Assembly (NCBI GenBank): GCA_963929535.1
Contig: CAWVIZ010000015.1
Coordinates: 1 to 64,000 of the forward strand
Length of the DNA: 64,000 nucleotides
Direction of reading: 5' to 3'
From: Pullilachnospira sp963929535
Lineage (GTDB): Bacteria; Bacillota; Clostridia; Lachnospirales; Lachnospiraceae
The translations under genes were made by a program, and so were the position numbers. Positions 1 through 8,094 of this stretch are shown here, in pieces (position 1 is the first letter of the stretch; every line of letters begins with the position of its first letter). Below the pieces are notes generated by a model that did no database searches, had not been told where the DNA came from, and was given only the letters and a program-made list of their open reading frames with translations.

Positions 1-170
1 CATTTTATGGCCTCATCATCCTTGACCTTGAAGGGATGCTCCTTGAACGGGTGCAGCTCCGACAAGGGAATTTCCAGAACCTTCTCCCGCTGGGCGTCGG
101 CACGGCTTTCCTCAGTGGAAAACAGGTCATCGACCGAAGCCAGCTCTACTTTTTTCGCGCTGCTTTTCAA
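1..170 (-). CDS. parB: ParB-like partition protein, N-terminal part (runs off the window)
   Basis: Only the first 56 residues lie inside the window. The reading begins with a TTG codon whose upstream in-frame codons end in a stop; AGGAGG sits 9 nt ahead, inside the 3' end of parA, so the two genes overlap by 44 bp and are probably translationally coupled. The visible protein has a polar leader followed by IPLSELHPFKEHPFKVKDD, the entry to the ParB/Spo0J nuclease-like domain as seen in partition proteins of clostridial plasmids and integrative elements. Role by family: binds parS-like sites and stimulates the ParA ATPase for segregation of the element. The TTG start is inferred from the ribosome binding site. 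The rest of the protein is not visible. Confidence 0.75.
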   Translation of the reverse strand, partial: MKSSAKKVELASVDDLFSTEESRADAQREKVLEIPLSELHPFKEHPFKVKDDEAIK

Positions 171-948
171 GTTTCAACACCTCCTTAGTCAGATTTTTGT
201 AACCCTCCGCTACCTTGCCATTGGGATCATGGGCGAAAATACTCTTGCCCTCGGCGCTGATTTCCTTTGCCCGGACCGAATGGGGAATCTCGGTGCCAAA
301 CACCTTGATTTTGCTGCCGTAGGTTTCGCGCAGCAGGGCGGCGATCTCCTTGGCAAAGTTGGTACGGTTGTCCACCATCGTCAGCAGGATGCCGTCGATC
401 TGGAGCTTGGGGTTCAGCTGTCGCTTGACCTTGTTGATGGTGGACAGCAGCTGCTCCAGGCCCTTGGCGGGCAGATACTCCGCCTGGACGGGGACTATGA
501 TCCTGTTGGCGGCGGCCAGAGCGTTGACCGTAAGCATACCCAGGGAGGGCTGACAGTCGATGAGAATATGGGAATACTGCCCCTTCACAGTATCCAGGTA
601 CTGCCGCAGAATGGTCTCCCGGCTCATGGCGTTTACCAGCGACACTTCCATGCCGGAGAGCTGAATGTCGGCGGGCATCAGGTCAACGCCCTCCGAGTGG
701 TGCAGGATACCCTCGCCGGGGCGTAGCGGTTCATCCATCAGGATGCGGCCCATTGCGTCCGACAGGGTAAAGGGCAGCTTGTCCGGTTGAGGGTGCCCCA
801 GGCTGATAGTTAGGCTGCCTTGCGGGTCGCCGTCAACCAGCAGCACTTTCTTTCCGGCCTGCGCCAGTCCAATCCCCAGGTTGGCACAGGTCGTCGTTTT
901 GCCGACGCCGCCCTTCTGGTTGGCAACGGCGATGATTTGAGTATTCAA
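127..948 (-). CDS. parA: ParA/Soj-family partition ATPase
   Basis: A 273-residue ParA-type ATPase. The deviant Walker A motif KGGVGKTTT lies near residue 10, the Walker A' region reads VLLVDGDPQGS, and the central DCQPSLG matches the Walker B segment. Start: TTG at 948 with AAGGAGG 8 nt upstream; a longer reading to 984 would swallow this site and begin inside a terminator-like hairpin, so the shorter form is chosen. It drives segregation of the replicon or element together with ParB, whose gene overlaps its 3' end. The pair without any chromosomal origin genes nearby suggests a mobile element rather than the chromosomal soj/spo0J locus. That last point is inference. Confidence 0.9.
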   Translation of the reverse strand: MNTQIIAVANQKGGVGKTTTCANLGIGLAQAGKKVLLVDGDPQGSLTISLGHPQPDKLPFTLSDAMGRILMDEPLRPGEGILHHSEGVDLMPADIQLSGMEVSLVNAMSRETILRQYLDTVKGQYSHILIDCQPSLGMLTVNALAAANRIIVPVQAEYLPAKGLEQLLSTINKVKRQLNPKLQIDGILLTMVDNRTNFAKEIAALLRETYGSKIKVFGTEIPHSVRAKEISAEGKSIFAHDPNGKVAEGYKNLTKEVLKLEKQREKSRAGFGR

Positions 949-964
949 AGATAAATTCCTCCTT

Positions 965-1003
965 AAAAAGAAAAGACCACTCAAGTTTCCTTGAATGGTC
1001 TTT
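965..1003 (-). terminator. Strong hairpin with U-tract just ahead of the parA ribosome binding site
   Basis: On the minus strand AAAGACCATTCAAG pairs with CTTGAGTGGTCTTT around a GAAA loop (972-1003), with one mismatch, and is followed by TTCTTTTT and then the parA AAGGAGG. The shape is that of an intrinsic terminator placed in the leader of parA, so it could act as an attenuator or insulate parA from upstream transcription. Confidence 0.6.
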
Positions 1004-1005
1004 GT

Positions 1006-1046
1006 AAGTTAAAAAGCCGCCTATTTCACACAAAACAAGCGGCTTT
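1006..1046 (-). terminator. Second terminator-like hairpin in the same leader
   Basis: AAAGCCGC and GCGGCTTTTT (minus strand) form a stem across 1012-1046 with an A/T-rich loop of about 18 nt, followed by a T-run. It lies between the short upstream ORF (ending 1091) and the hairpin next to parA. Tandem placement suggests a double terminator or a leader attenuator. Confidence 0.55.
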
Positions 1047-1090
1047 ATCACATTATTCAATTATATTAGCAGGTGTGACCGTCTTTTAGC

Positions 1091-1186
1091 TCATACATGG
1101 GCCAGAAGGCCGATGTTGATATTGTTGTTGTGTTCCTCCGGCTTGGCAGCCGGATTGCTTTTTCTATTTCCGGATGTATTTTCCAT
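1091..1186 (-). CDS. 31-residue ORF ending in a ribosomal-protection GTPase N-terminus
   Basis: A short reading frame with a good AAAGGGG site 7 nt before its ATG. The first 19 residues are polar and unfamiliar. The last 11 read NNINIGLLAHV, which is how tetracycline ribosomal protection proteins of the Tet(M/O/W) type enter their G1 loop (LAHVDAGKTT). Here GTA is followed directly by TGA, so the P-loop itself is absent. It may be a leader peptide, or the stub of a longer resistance gene cut by recombination. A TATGAT -10-like hexamer lies upstream near 1222. Two terminator-like hairpins follow before parA, so it could also be part of an attenuation leader. The match is read by eye only. Confidence 0.45.
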   Translation of the reverse strand: MENTSGNRKSNPAAKPEEHNNNINIGLLAHV

Positions 1187-1301
1187 GAAAATACCCCTTT
1201 CTGCGCTAAGATAATACAGTCCTTATCATAGCACAAAAAGGGGGATAAGTCGATAAATTCCAATTCTTCACTTAATCTCAGAGCCGGCGCCGCCCGGTAA
1301 C

Positions 1302-1357
1302 CGTCAGCCTTCCGGCTTCACTGTCACAAAAGTTTGCGGCCGGCGCCGGCTGAACCA
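1302..1357. repeat. Dispersed intergenic repeat, copy A (partial)
   Basis: Contains GTCAGCCTTCCGGCTTCACT followed by GTCACAAAAG, then a GC-rich tail with GCCGGCGCCGGC. The same core recurs near 3888, 16200, 31800 (reverse) and 35450. It lies directly behind the nrdJ stop codon and marks the chromosomal side of the junction with the mobile element to its left. Confidence 0.65.
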
Positions 1358-3640
1358 TCAATGGCACTTGCTCCATCCGCAGCTCTTACAGATATTGCAG
1401 CCTTCCTCAAACACCAGGGGTTCCCCGCACTCGGGGCAGTACATCCGGTCTCGGTCGGACTCCGGAGAAGGCACGGCTCTGGGCTTTGGCGCCTTCTTCA
1501 CTTTTTTCTGGGGTTCGCCGCTTTCCTTTTGAGCCAGCTCCTCCTGCATCTCATTGTACATATCCATCAGGGCATTTCCCACCGCCATGGGACAGCAGGC
1601 TCCTTTGCTGGTATCCTTTCTGGTCACCCGGCGGGCAGTATAGGAAGGACAGGATCCGCTGGAGTTCAGCTGATCCACAATGGTCTCGATGTCGATCCCG
1701 CCTCTGGCGCTGATGGAGATCATCCGGGAAAGGCCCACCATGAAATTGTTGCAGCCTCCGGTGGAACCCTTGCTGAGATAGGTTTCCAGCAGCGCGCCTG
1801 TATGGGGGTCGAACAGGGCGATGCAGTGCAGACTTCCGCAGCCGGTGATCAGCTTTCTCTTCTTTCCCACCACATCGTCAGTCACCAGAAGGATATCTCC
1901 TCTTTTCAGCCCCTCTCCTGCCGTCACCTTTTTGGTGTTCTTATTTCCCGCATTCAGGATTCCCACCCGTTTGCAGCCGTCCCGGAAAATGGTGATCCCC
2001 TTCAGGCCCTTCTCATAGGCATACAGGTAAAGATCCTCCGTCTCCTCCACGGTAAATCCGTTGGGTACGTTCACTGTGGAGCTGATGGAGGCGTCAATAT
2101 GCTTCTGCCAGATGGACTGCATATCGATCCTCTGACGGTAATCCAGCGTCATGGCCGTCACAAAGTATTCCGGCAGCTTCCTGTCATCCTTCAGTTCATG
2201 CTCCCGCATATACTGCTCCACGATCTTGGTGTACACCTTATAGTACACATCGGTTCCATGGAGGGACTCTGTCTTCCGCTCATAATAGTTGGCGTATACC
2301 GGCTCAATGCCGCCGGAGATCCCCAGCATGGTGGACAGTGTTCCCGTGGGAGCAATGGTGAGAAGCTGGGAATTTCTCAGGCCGTACTTACGCACCAGCT
2401 CTCTTGTCTGCTCCGTGGTATTTTCCAGGAAATACGGGGTCTCCATGATCTCCTCCCCCTTATATCCCGGAAATGTTCCCTGCTCCCTGGCCAGCCTTGC
2501 GGAAGCCGCAATGGCCGCATCCGCCATGGCAAATCCGATCTTGTCGCACATCTCCACCGCGTCATCCTCGCCATAGGTCAGCCCCAGCTTGATCAGCGCA
2601 TCCGCCAGTCCCATGATTCCCAGACCGATCTGACGCCATTTTGCCACGCTCTCCCGCTGCTCCTTTAGAGGATGCAGGGGAAGCCCTTCATCCAGCACCT
2701 CATTCAGCGCCCGGACAGATGCCCGGACACATTCCTTCAGGCCTTCAAAATCAAAGGACGCCGTATCCGTAAACGGATCCTGCACAAACTGGGAAAGGTT
2801 GATGCTTCCCAGCAGGCAGCTTCCTCCCGCGGGCAGGGGCTCTTCGGCACAGGGATTCACTCCCGCATAGGAAAACTCCTTGGTATTGGCCAGCAGGTTC
2901 CACTCTGTGATCCTGTCCCAGAACAGTGCGCCCGGCTCCGCGTAATCCCAGTTGGTCTGAGCGATCCGGCGGAACAGCTCCCGGGCATTCACTGTCTTCT
3001 CGATCACCTGTCCGGTGGCCTTTCTGGTATAGTGGAGCAGATACTCCTGGTTCTTCTTCACCGCCTCCATAAAATCCTTATGGATCCGCACGGAGATATT
3101 GGCCTTGGTCACTTTGTCCAGATCTGTTTTCAGCTCAATAAATTCCTGCACATCCGGATGAGAACAGTCGATGGAGATCATCAGCGCTCCCCGACGTCCG
3201 TTCTGTCCGATCAGTCCCGTTACCATGGAATACAGATCCATGAAGGATACGGATCCGCTGGTCTCCTTGGCCGCGTTGTTGATCCTTGCTCCCCTGGGAG
3301 CCAGCCTGGAAATATCGATCCCGCAGCCGCCCCCGTAGCTGTACGTCCGGGCCAGCTTTTTGGCGCAGTCAAAAATACTCTCGATCTCATCCTCCGGAGG
3401 CTCGATCACATAACAATTGGAAAATGTGATCTTTCTTCCCTGATCCTGAAGTCCCCGGTTGGACAGGATCCTTCCCCCGAACAGGAACTTCTTCTGCCGG
3501 ATATATTCGGCGATCTCTTCATTGCCCCCGCTGATCCGGGAAAGCCAGGCTTCAAAATCCTCTCCCTCCCCGCAGTATTTCTTTGTCCAGATATCCATCC
3601 CCAGCTGGTTCTCTTCTCCCAGCCATTCTTCGATCGTCAT
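1358..3640 (-). CDS. nrdJ: Adenosylcobalamin-dependent (class II) ribonucleotide reductase
   Basis: About 760 residues, the size of the NrdJ family. It reduces ribonucleotides to deoxyribonucleotides with adenosylcobalamin as radical source, so it needs no oxygen. Visible marks: the substrate-site segment NPCAEEPLPAGGSCLLGSIN, the loop PTGTLSTMLGISGGIEP typical of the class II/III barrel, a YSYGGGCGID segment, and a C-terminal zinc ribbon with two pairs of Cys (CPECG near the end, then CKSCGW) that carries the redox function. Start: ATG at 3640, with AGGAGAGGT upstream (an ATG at 3643 sits too close to that site; 3643 is the alternative). No partner gene is adjacent. The 5' region is long but I could not recognise a riboswitch or NrdR boxes in it. 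Confidence 0.93.
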   Translation of the reverse strand: MTIEEWLGEENQLGMDIWTKKYCGEGEDFEAWLSRISGGNEEIAEYIRQKKFLFGGRILSNRGLQDQGRKITFSNCYVIEPPEDEIESIFDCAKKLARTYSYGGGCGIDISRLAPRGARINNAAKETSGSVSFMDLYSMVTGLIGQNGRRGALMISIDCSHPDVQEFIELKTDLDKVTKANISVRIHKDFMEAVKKNQEYLLHYTRKATGQVIEKTVNARELFRRIAQTNWDYAEPGALFWDRITEWNLLANTKEFSYAGVNPCAEEPLPAGGSCLLGSINLSQFVQDPFTDTASFDFEGLKECVRASVRALNEVLDEGLPLHPLKEQRESVAKWRQIGLGIMGLADALIKLGLTYGEDDAVEMCDKIGFAMADAAIAASARLAREQGTFPGYKGEEIMETPYFLENTTEQTRELVRKYGLRNSQLLTIAPTGTLSTMLGISGGIEPVYANYYERKTESLHGTDVYYKVYTKIVEQYMREHELKDDRKLPEYFVTAMTLDYRQRIDMQSIWQKHIDASISSTVNVPNGFTVEETEDLYLYAYEKGLKGITIFRDGCKRVGILNAGNKNTKKVTAGEGLKRGDILLVTDDVVGKKRKLITGCGSLHCIALFDPHTGALLETYLSKGSTGGCNNFMVGLSRMISISARGGIDIETIVDQLNSSGSCPSYTARRVTRKDTSKGACCPMAVGNALMDMYNEMQEELAQKESGEPQKKVKKAPKPRAVPSPESDRDRMYCPECGEPLVFEEGCNICKSCGWSKCH

Positions 3641-4061
3641 CATACCTCTCCTATCTTTTGATTTTTGGCGCGGCAGTTCATCTGTCAGGCATGTTTCCCT
3701 GACCCGCTGCCCGCAGGAATCCTGCGGCTGAACCGACGCAGCCTTTCCATTTCCGGGCATCAGAGGAAAGGAAGCCGCCGCACATGGGTACCGAGTCATT
3801 CTCAGCACCCCCGCATACGGCAGCTCCCCTTACCGGCAGTCGGTCCCCTTCGCCTGATTTCCGCCCTCTTTCCGTCCATAACAGCTGAGCATTCCGGCTT
3901 CACTGTCACAAACGCATGTACACAGGCTGAACTTTACTCCTGTCAATACAGACAGACAGCAGCTCCGCCCAACAGTCTCCCCGGCGAAGCTGAACTGTAA
4001 AATATGGTACCACGATACCAATTCTATTTCAAGGGGAAAGGCGGTTTTCAAAAAATTCATA
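3641..4061. other. Intergenic region upstream of nrdJ
   Basis: No gene is supported here. The stretch holds a 17-bp palindrome CCGCAGGAATCCTGCGG near 3711-3727 and a second copy of the dispersed repeat (3879-4000). The sequence next to the palindrome resembles a B12-box only loosely, and the conserved core of a cobalamin riboswitch was not found. Confidence 0.5.
3879..4000. repeat. Dispersed intergenic repeat, copy B
   Basis: Begins TAACAGCTGAGCATTCCGGC and continues into TTCACTGTCACAAACGCATG, very close to the reversed right end of the 190-bp element at 31628-31817. It ends GAAGCTGAACTGTAA, matching the outer end of that element. The interior is different, so it reads as a diverged or rearranged member. 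Confidence 0.7.
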
Positions 4062-4065
4062 CAAA

Positions 4066-4103
4066 ACGGCCGCGCACCCTGTTTTTAGGGTACACGGCCG
4101 CTT
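4066..4103 (-). terminator. Terminator behind the rubrerythrin gene
   Basis: ACGGCCG...ACCCT pairs with AGGGT...CGGCCG across a GTTTTT loop (4066-4100). On the minus strand the stem is followed by TTTT, and it starts about 13 nt past the rubrerythrin stop codon. Confidence 0.7.
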
Positions 4104-4115
4104 TCTTACCCTTCC

Positions 4116-4709
4116 CTATGCAAACGGCGAAAGCTCCAGGCGGATAAAATATCCCTGGTCATGCCGGCAGACCGGACATGTCCGGGGCGCCTGCTCTCCC
4201 TCATGGATATATCCGCAGTTCAGACAGATCCATCCCGTACTCACCCCGGAAACATGAAGCTGATTGTCCTCCAGCCATTTGGCAAACCGCCCGAAACGGT
4301 CTCCATGAAATTTCTCGATCCCGGCGATCATATAAAAGGAGCTGGCCACCTGTTCAAAGCCCTCTTCCTTTGCCTTGTCACCGAACGCCTGGTAGACATC
4401 ATCGTGTTCTTCATATTCGTTGTGCTGCGCCATCCTGAGAAGCTTTGCCAGATCATCCGTGTGATCCACCGGATACGTTCCGTCCACATGGATCGTCTCT
4501 CCGGCCAGTTCTTTCAAATGATTATAAAAAATCTCCGCATGCTCTTTCTCCTGATCCGCCGTATACAGAAATACCTGAGCAATCGCCGCCTGGTTCTGCT
4601 TCCTGGCCTGAGCCGCGCCGAATGTATATCTGTTTCTGGCCTGACTTTCCCCGGCAAATGCCCGCATCAGATTATCCTTTGTCTCACTTGATCTGAAATC
4701 CACTGCCAT
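4116..4709 (-). CDS. rbr: Rubrerythrin
   Basis: 197 residues, a normal length. Rubrerythrins are cytosolic non-haem diiron peroxidases that protect anaerobes against hydrogen peroxide. The N-terminal four-helix domain shows the diiron ligands: the FAGESQARNRY segment (E near 20), the EKEHAE segment (EXXH), and a second GIEKFHGDRF segment (EXXH). The C-terminal rubredoxin-like domain has two Cys pairs, CLNCGY and CPVCRH, near residues 160-180. Start: ATG at 4709 with AAGGAG upstream; an in-frame ATG 36 nt further up lacks a better site. Monocistronic, with its own terminator behind it. Confidence 0.93.
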   Translation of the reverse strand: MAVDFRSSETKDNLMRAFAGESQARNRYTFGAAQARKQNQAAIAQVFLYTADQEKEHAEIFYNHLKELAGETIHVDGTYPVDHTDDLAKLLRMAQHNEYEEHDDVYQAFGDKAKEEGFEQVASSFYMIAGIEKFHGDRFGRFAKWLEDNQLHVSGVSTGWICLNCGYIHEGEQAPRTCPVCRHDQGYFIRLELSPFA

Positions 4710-4834
4710 CCTTCCATCTCCTTCTGCAAGCCCCTCCGCTTCCATGCTCTGCGGCGCGGAGAAAGGCTTTACTCGTTATTTCTCCCATAGTATGAACTTC
4801 CGGATGGCAATTTATACATGTCTTCTGAATATTT

Positions 4835-5434
4835 TCAGGATTCTTCCAGATCCACATCCACCACAGTTTTGGAATACGGAAGATATCGGATCTCGGCAGT
4901 CAGCCCCTGATCCTTCTCTTCCCCCTCCTGCTGTGCCGCATCCGTTTCCACCAGAGCCTGTCCCTGATCATATTCCTGCTGTCCGATGGAAAATATTTCT
5001 TCCCTGCCCTGGGAATCCTCTCCCCGGATCTGAATAGAAGGGCTGTCTCCCAGGCCGCTGTACAGGAACGATATCTTTTCCAGGCTGACCTGCCGGGGCT
5101 GCCCCAGGTAGGAAATGTCCCGCAGGGGAGCGCCCACCTTCACATTCAGCAGGCAGATCCCTCCCACAGCCATTCCCACCGAAAAGACCGCAAATACCAG
5201 CCTGGAAAAAAGCTCTCCTCTTCCCAGTTTTCTTACGGCCGCCAGGATGCAGATCCCCGTCAGGATCATTGCCGCTGATATCATCAGAAAAAACGGGATA
5301 GAGATATAATTCCCGCCAACTCTTCTCACCGTACCGCTGCGGCAGATCAGGGAAAAGATCAGCACCGGAACGGCAAATACCACCGCCGACGCCCCCGACC
5401 AGACCGCCGCCTTCTGCAGTCTGCTGTACATCAT
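4835..5434 (-). CDS. Membrane protein of unknown function
   Basis: 199 residues from a double ATG (5434/5431) preceded by AAGGGGG. Three hydrophobic segments are visible: around residues 10-32, 46-70 and 80-100. They are followed by a soluble tail with many acidic residues that ends VVDVDLEES. I do not recognise the family. A single gene, with rubrerythrin downstream on the same strand after about 125 bp. The C-terminal half probably faces one side of the membrane as a small soluble domain, but no motif shows what it binds. Confidence 0.7.
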   Translation of the reverse strand: MMYSRLQKAAVWSGASAVVFAVPVLIFSLICRSGTVRRVGGNYISIPFFLMISAAMILTGICILAAVRKLGRGELFSRLVFAVFSVGMAVGGICLLNVKVGAPLRDISYLGQPRQVSLEKISFLYSGLGDSPSIQIRGEDSQGREEIFSIGQQEYDQGQALVETDAAQQEGEEKDQGLTAEIRYLPYSKTVVDVDLEES

Positions 5435-5564
5435 TTCGACCCCCTTTTGCTTTGACGGCAGGACTCCCTTTCCCGCGGCAAGCTTTGGCCGGGGTCCCGC
5501 CGTCATCTGTAATCTGTATCTTCCATGATATCCCGCTTTCCGCAGACAAACAAGCGCGCTGACG

Positions 5565-6473
5565 TTAATCCGATGTTAAATTATGGTTACATGCCAGCCA
5601 CTGCTCCAGCGTATGCTCTTTGGCATCCCCGGGAAGCTGGCGGACATATTCCAGGAACAGCCTGCTCATCCGGGCTTCCTCCCTGTTGTATTCATACCCC
5701 AGACGGCCTGCCACTTCCAGGGCTGTTTCCTGAAACAGGCTGCACATCCGGAAGGTCCTCTCCCACACTTCTTCCGGTTCGGCGCAGCCGTAGGTGTCCA
5801 GGAAACGCCGGTACATCTCATCTGAGAGATAATTTCTCATATATTTTCCAGACTTTCCGGCGCTTACGGAAAACTGATTCTCTGCTCCGATCTTCCACAG
5901 CAGCATTCTTTTCAGCATCGGTCGGACGGGATCGTCGATCATATCCATCACATAGGGGATTTCTCCCCGCCACAGGCCCTTGGCCACATTGTTGAGACAC
6001 CACCAGAACTCATTGCACACATCCAGATATTCCTGTCTGCCAGGCTTTTTTATCCGGTAGATCTCATCGGAGGACACCTCCTTTCGGGGAAGGATCCCGT
6101 CTTTATCCACCAGAGTCCGGTAAAGCTCCAGATTGCTCAGAGCCCGGGCTTTCGTTCCCACATGCAGGTCCATGCGGATGCCGTCCCGAAACTGGATCAG
6201 CCATCCATACCAGCTCTCCGGATCAGCATCCCCATAAAGGACACCTTCCTCCGGATACTGCATATACAGCCGCCGGCCGAATCTGTCGATCCAGCTCTTA
6301 TCCTCCCGAAAGGGCTTGGTATCCTCCACAATATATTCCACATCATAGTCCTGAAAAATATCCCCGGGGATCTTCGGGTTGGCTCTGGATCCCTCCAGAT
6401 ACGCCGCCCGGATCCGCTCATCCTCCAGAGCCACCTGAATGATCAGCCCCAGCATTTCCTGTTCTGTCCTCAT
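5565..6473 (-). CDS. Aminoglycoside 6-adenylyltransferase-like protein (AadE/ANT(6) family)
   Basis: 302 residues, full length for the ANT(6) family, which adenylates streptomycin at the 6 position using ATP. The nucleotidyltransferase core is seen as LEGSRANP followed by the acidic pair in QDYDVEYIV near residues 25-50, and a third acidic residue in RMDLHVG near 100. The C-terminal helical half carries the usual LLWKIGAENQFSVSAGKSGKY segment. Its ATG overlaps the stop of the upstream gene by 4 nt (ATGA), so the two are coupled. Such chromosomal homologues are widespread in clostridia and may not confer resistance; substrate is inference. Confidence 0.85.
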   Translation of the reverse strand: MRTEQEMLGLIIQVALEDERIRAAYLEGSRANPKIPGDIFQDYDVEYIVEDTKPFREDKSWIDRFGRRLYMQYPEEGVLYGDADPESWYGWLIQFRDGIRMDLHVGTKARALSNLELYRTLVDKDGILPRKEVSSDEIYRIKKPGRQEYLDVCNEFWWCLNNVAKGLWRGEIPYVMDMIDDPVRPMLKRMLLWKIGAENQFSVSAGKSGKYMRNYLSDEMYRRFLDTYGCAEPEEVWERTFRMCSLFQETALEVAGRLGYEYNREEARMSRLFLEYVRQLPGDAKEHTLEQWLACNHNLTSD

Positions 6474-7279
6474 GGCAACTCCTCCCCTGGCTGCGAGGGC
6501 CGGCAGCTTTCCTGCTGTTTCTTATCCGCCTCAAACTGATCCGGATATATCTCACTGCCCGTATATCCACAGACTCCCATTCTGGGCGAATTGCATACCG
6601 GAAGCATCCAATCCGCAAAGCTGTCCTCTTCCCATTCCGCTTCTTCCCCGCTGGTTTCTCCCTTTTCCATCTCCTCCGCACATTCCTCACACCAGAAGGG
6701 ATTTCCACTGTAATACCCTTCCGGATTAACCCACTTTGCCGGACGCTCACCGCACTGGGAACAGAGGATACTGGGAGGATTATTTCTGGAAAGGATGGTG
6801 ATCTTCTCCCGTTCCCATATTCCCTGACCACGGTAATCCTGCACCTTGATCTCCAGCTCCGTGGTGGAGCCGAAGTCGTATTCATAGGAAAAGATCATCC
6901 CTACGGAAAGCACTCTTTTCAGCATGCAGGCCATACTGCGGGCAGGGGGCCCCCAGAATCTGTCCTCAGAGGGATGGGATTCATATGACACGCCCCCGAT
7001 AGTAAACGCGCTGAGATGACCGCAGCACTCCACCCAGATATCCCGGATGAACTGATCCAGATCCCTCAGAAGAGCATCCTCCCGCATCTCCACGATCAGC
7101 CAGTAATCCTTTTGATATTTTCCACTGAGTACCAGCTCATAATATCCGCATTTTCTCTTTCCCTTTTCTTCCGCCAGCGCCTCCGCCCGCCCCTTGCAGG
7201 CGTTCAGATGCCGGAGCATACCGCCCCGCGTATACTCTTTTCCACAATATTTACAGTATCCTTTTGTCTGTTTTGCCAT
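6470..7279 (-). CDS. pRiA4b ORF-3-like protein with zinc-finger ends
   Basis: 269 residues. Start ATG at 7279 with GGGAGG 7-8 nt ahead. The N-terminus holds a zinc-finger-like CKYCGKEYTRGGMLRHLNAC (CxxC...HxxxC). The middle (about 40-155) carries the pattern of the plasmid pRiA4b ORF-3-like fold: WLIVEMREDALLRDLDQFI, then CGHLSAFTIGG, then FSYEYDFGSTTELEIKV. A second pair of CxxC motifs follows near residues 170-200 (CSQCG, CEECAEE). The family's biochemical role is unknown; it is common in genomes with many mobile elements. Translationally coupled to the downstream nucleotidyltransferase. Confidence 0.75.
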   Translation of the reverse strand: MAKQTKGYCKYCGKEYTRGGMLRHLNACKGRAEALAEEKGKRKCGYYELVLSGKYQKDYWLIVEMREDALLRDLDQFIRDIWVECCGHLSAFTIGGVSYESHPSEDRFWGPPARSMACMLKRVLSVGMIFSYEYDFGSTTELEIKVQDYRGQGIWEREKITILSRNNPPSILCSQCGERPAKWVNPEGYYSGNPFWCEECAEEMEKGETSGEEAEWEEDSFADWMLPVCNSPRMGVCGYTGSEIYPDQFEADKKQQESCRPSQPGEELP

Positions 7280-7395
7280 CGTTTTTCCTCCCGTTCTTTC
7301 CATATTTTTTCCCAACTGATTTTGACAGAAACTGATGGATTCCGCAATAGCCAAATCTTCCGCTGCCTTGCAGCGCGGCATGCTTGATTTCCCAC

Positions 7396-7800
7396 TTATA
7401 GGTCTGCTAATATATCTTTATATAAGAATACTATCTGCGCCCGAAGTTTTTGAAATTCCGGAATATACTCCTCCAGAATCTTCCCCGCCAGTTTCCTGGC
7501 GGCCTCTCCGTTATACATATGCGCCATATCATTCCTATCCCTCAGCATAGCCAGCCAGATATCCTCTGCAAGGAAATCATATATCTGATATGCGGCTTTC
7601 AGAATCTCCCTTGGCGATCCTGATCCCGCAGCGCTTTTCCCTTCATAACGAAGAAGCTCTTTCAGTACCTTCCACCCCAATTCGAACTGCGCAAAAAACT
7701 TATCAATGATTCCGCTGATGATAAACTCATTTTCCAGATCCTCTTCATAAGCTCTCTCCAACACTGCCAGATTAGAAATATAATTCTCAAACTTCTTCAT
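7396..7800 (-). CDS. HEPN-domain protein, HI0074/HepT type
   Basis: 134 residues, all helical, of the nucleotidyltransferase substrate-binding (HI0074) group of HEPN proteins. The HEPN signature R-N-D-M-A-H lies near residue 90 in the RDRNDMAHMY segment. Its start overlaps the end of the MNT gene by 14 bp. In characterised HEPN/MNT pairs the HEPN protein is the toxin (often a tRNA or mRNA nuclease) and the nucleotidyltransferase neutralises it by AMPylation; that role here is inferred from family and gene order. Confidence 0.85.
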   Translation of the reverse strand: MKKFENYISNLAVLERAYEEDLENEFIISGIIDKFFAQFELGWKVLKELLRYEGKSAAGSGSPREILKAAYQIYDFLAEDIWLAMLRDRNDMAHMYNGEAARKLAGKILEEYIPEFQKLRAQIVFLYKDILADL

Positions 7801-8089
7801 AAAGGATAACTCCTTCCTTCCGGATCATCTTAAGAAACTCTCCCGGAGATATATCTTCCAAATCCACAATATCAAATCGCAGAAGTGTGGATGTAGTTTC
7901 ATCTGCATCCAGAGCAAAAGCCGTCACGTCTCCGCCTTCCACCGCCAAATCAATATCACTCTCTCTTCGGAAATCTCCCCTGGCTCTCGATCCAAATAAA
8001 AGAATCCTCTTCACCTGATACTTTTCGGCCAGCTGCCGGATTTCCTCTACCACCTCAGATTTTATCCCGGTATTCTTCCAGTGTTCCAT
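7787..8089 (-). CDS. MNT-type nucleotidyltransferase (MntA-like antitoxin)
   Basis: 100 residues, the minimal nucleotidyltransferase size. The motif GSRARGDFRRESDIDLAV contains GS followed by the D-x-D metal-binding pair, near residues 33-50. It overlaps the HEPN gene by 14 bp, upstream of it on the same strand, which is the usual order for HI0073/HI0074-like modules. Likely the antitoxin of the pair. It starts 5 bp after the upstream DUF89 gene ends, so it may be cotranscribed with the addBA-DUF89 genes. Confidence 0.87.
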   Translation of the reverse strand: MEHWKNTGIKSEVVEEIRQLAEKYQVKRILLFGSRARGDFRRESDIDLAVEGGDVTAFALDADETTSTLLRFDIVDLEDISPGEFLKMIRKEGVILYEEV

Positions 8090-8094
8090 ATCTC

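Noticed and set aside
1066..1263. 65-residue minus-strand ORF overlapping the Tet-like leader
   Set aside because: No ribosome binding site and no recognisable features, while the 31-residue frame inside it has both.
3661..3850. Possible cobalamin riboswitch in front of nrdJ
   Set aside because: The minus strand reads GGTCAGGGAAACATGCC, one base longer than a B12-box, but the other conserved parts of the aptamer core are missing, and the local palindrome does not fit the fold.
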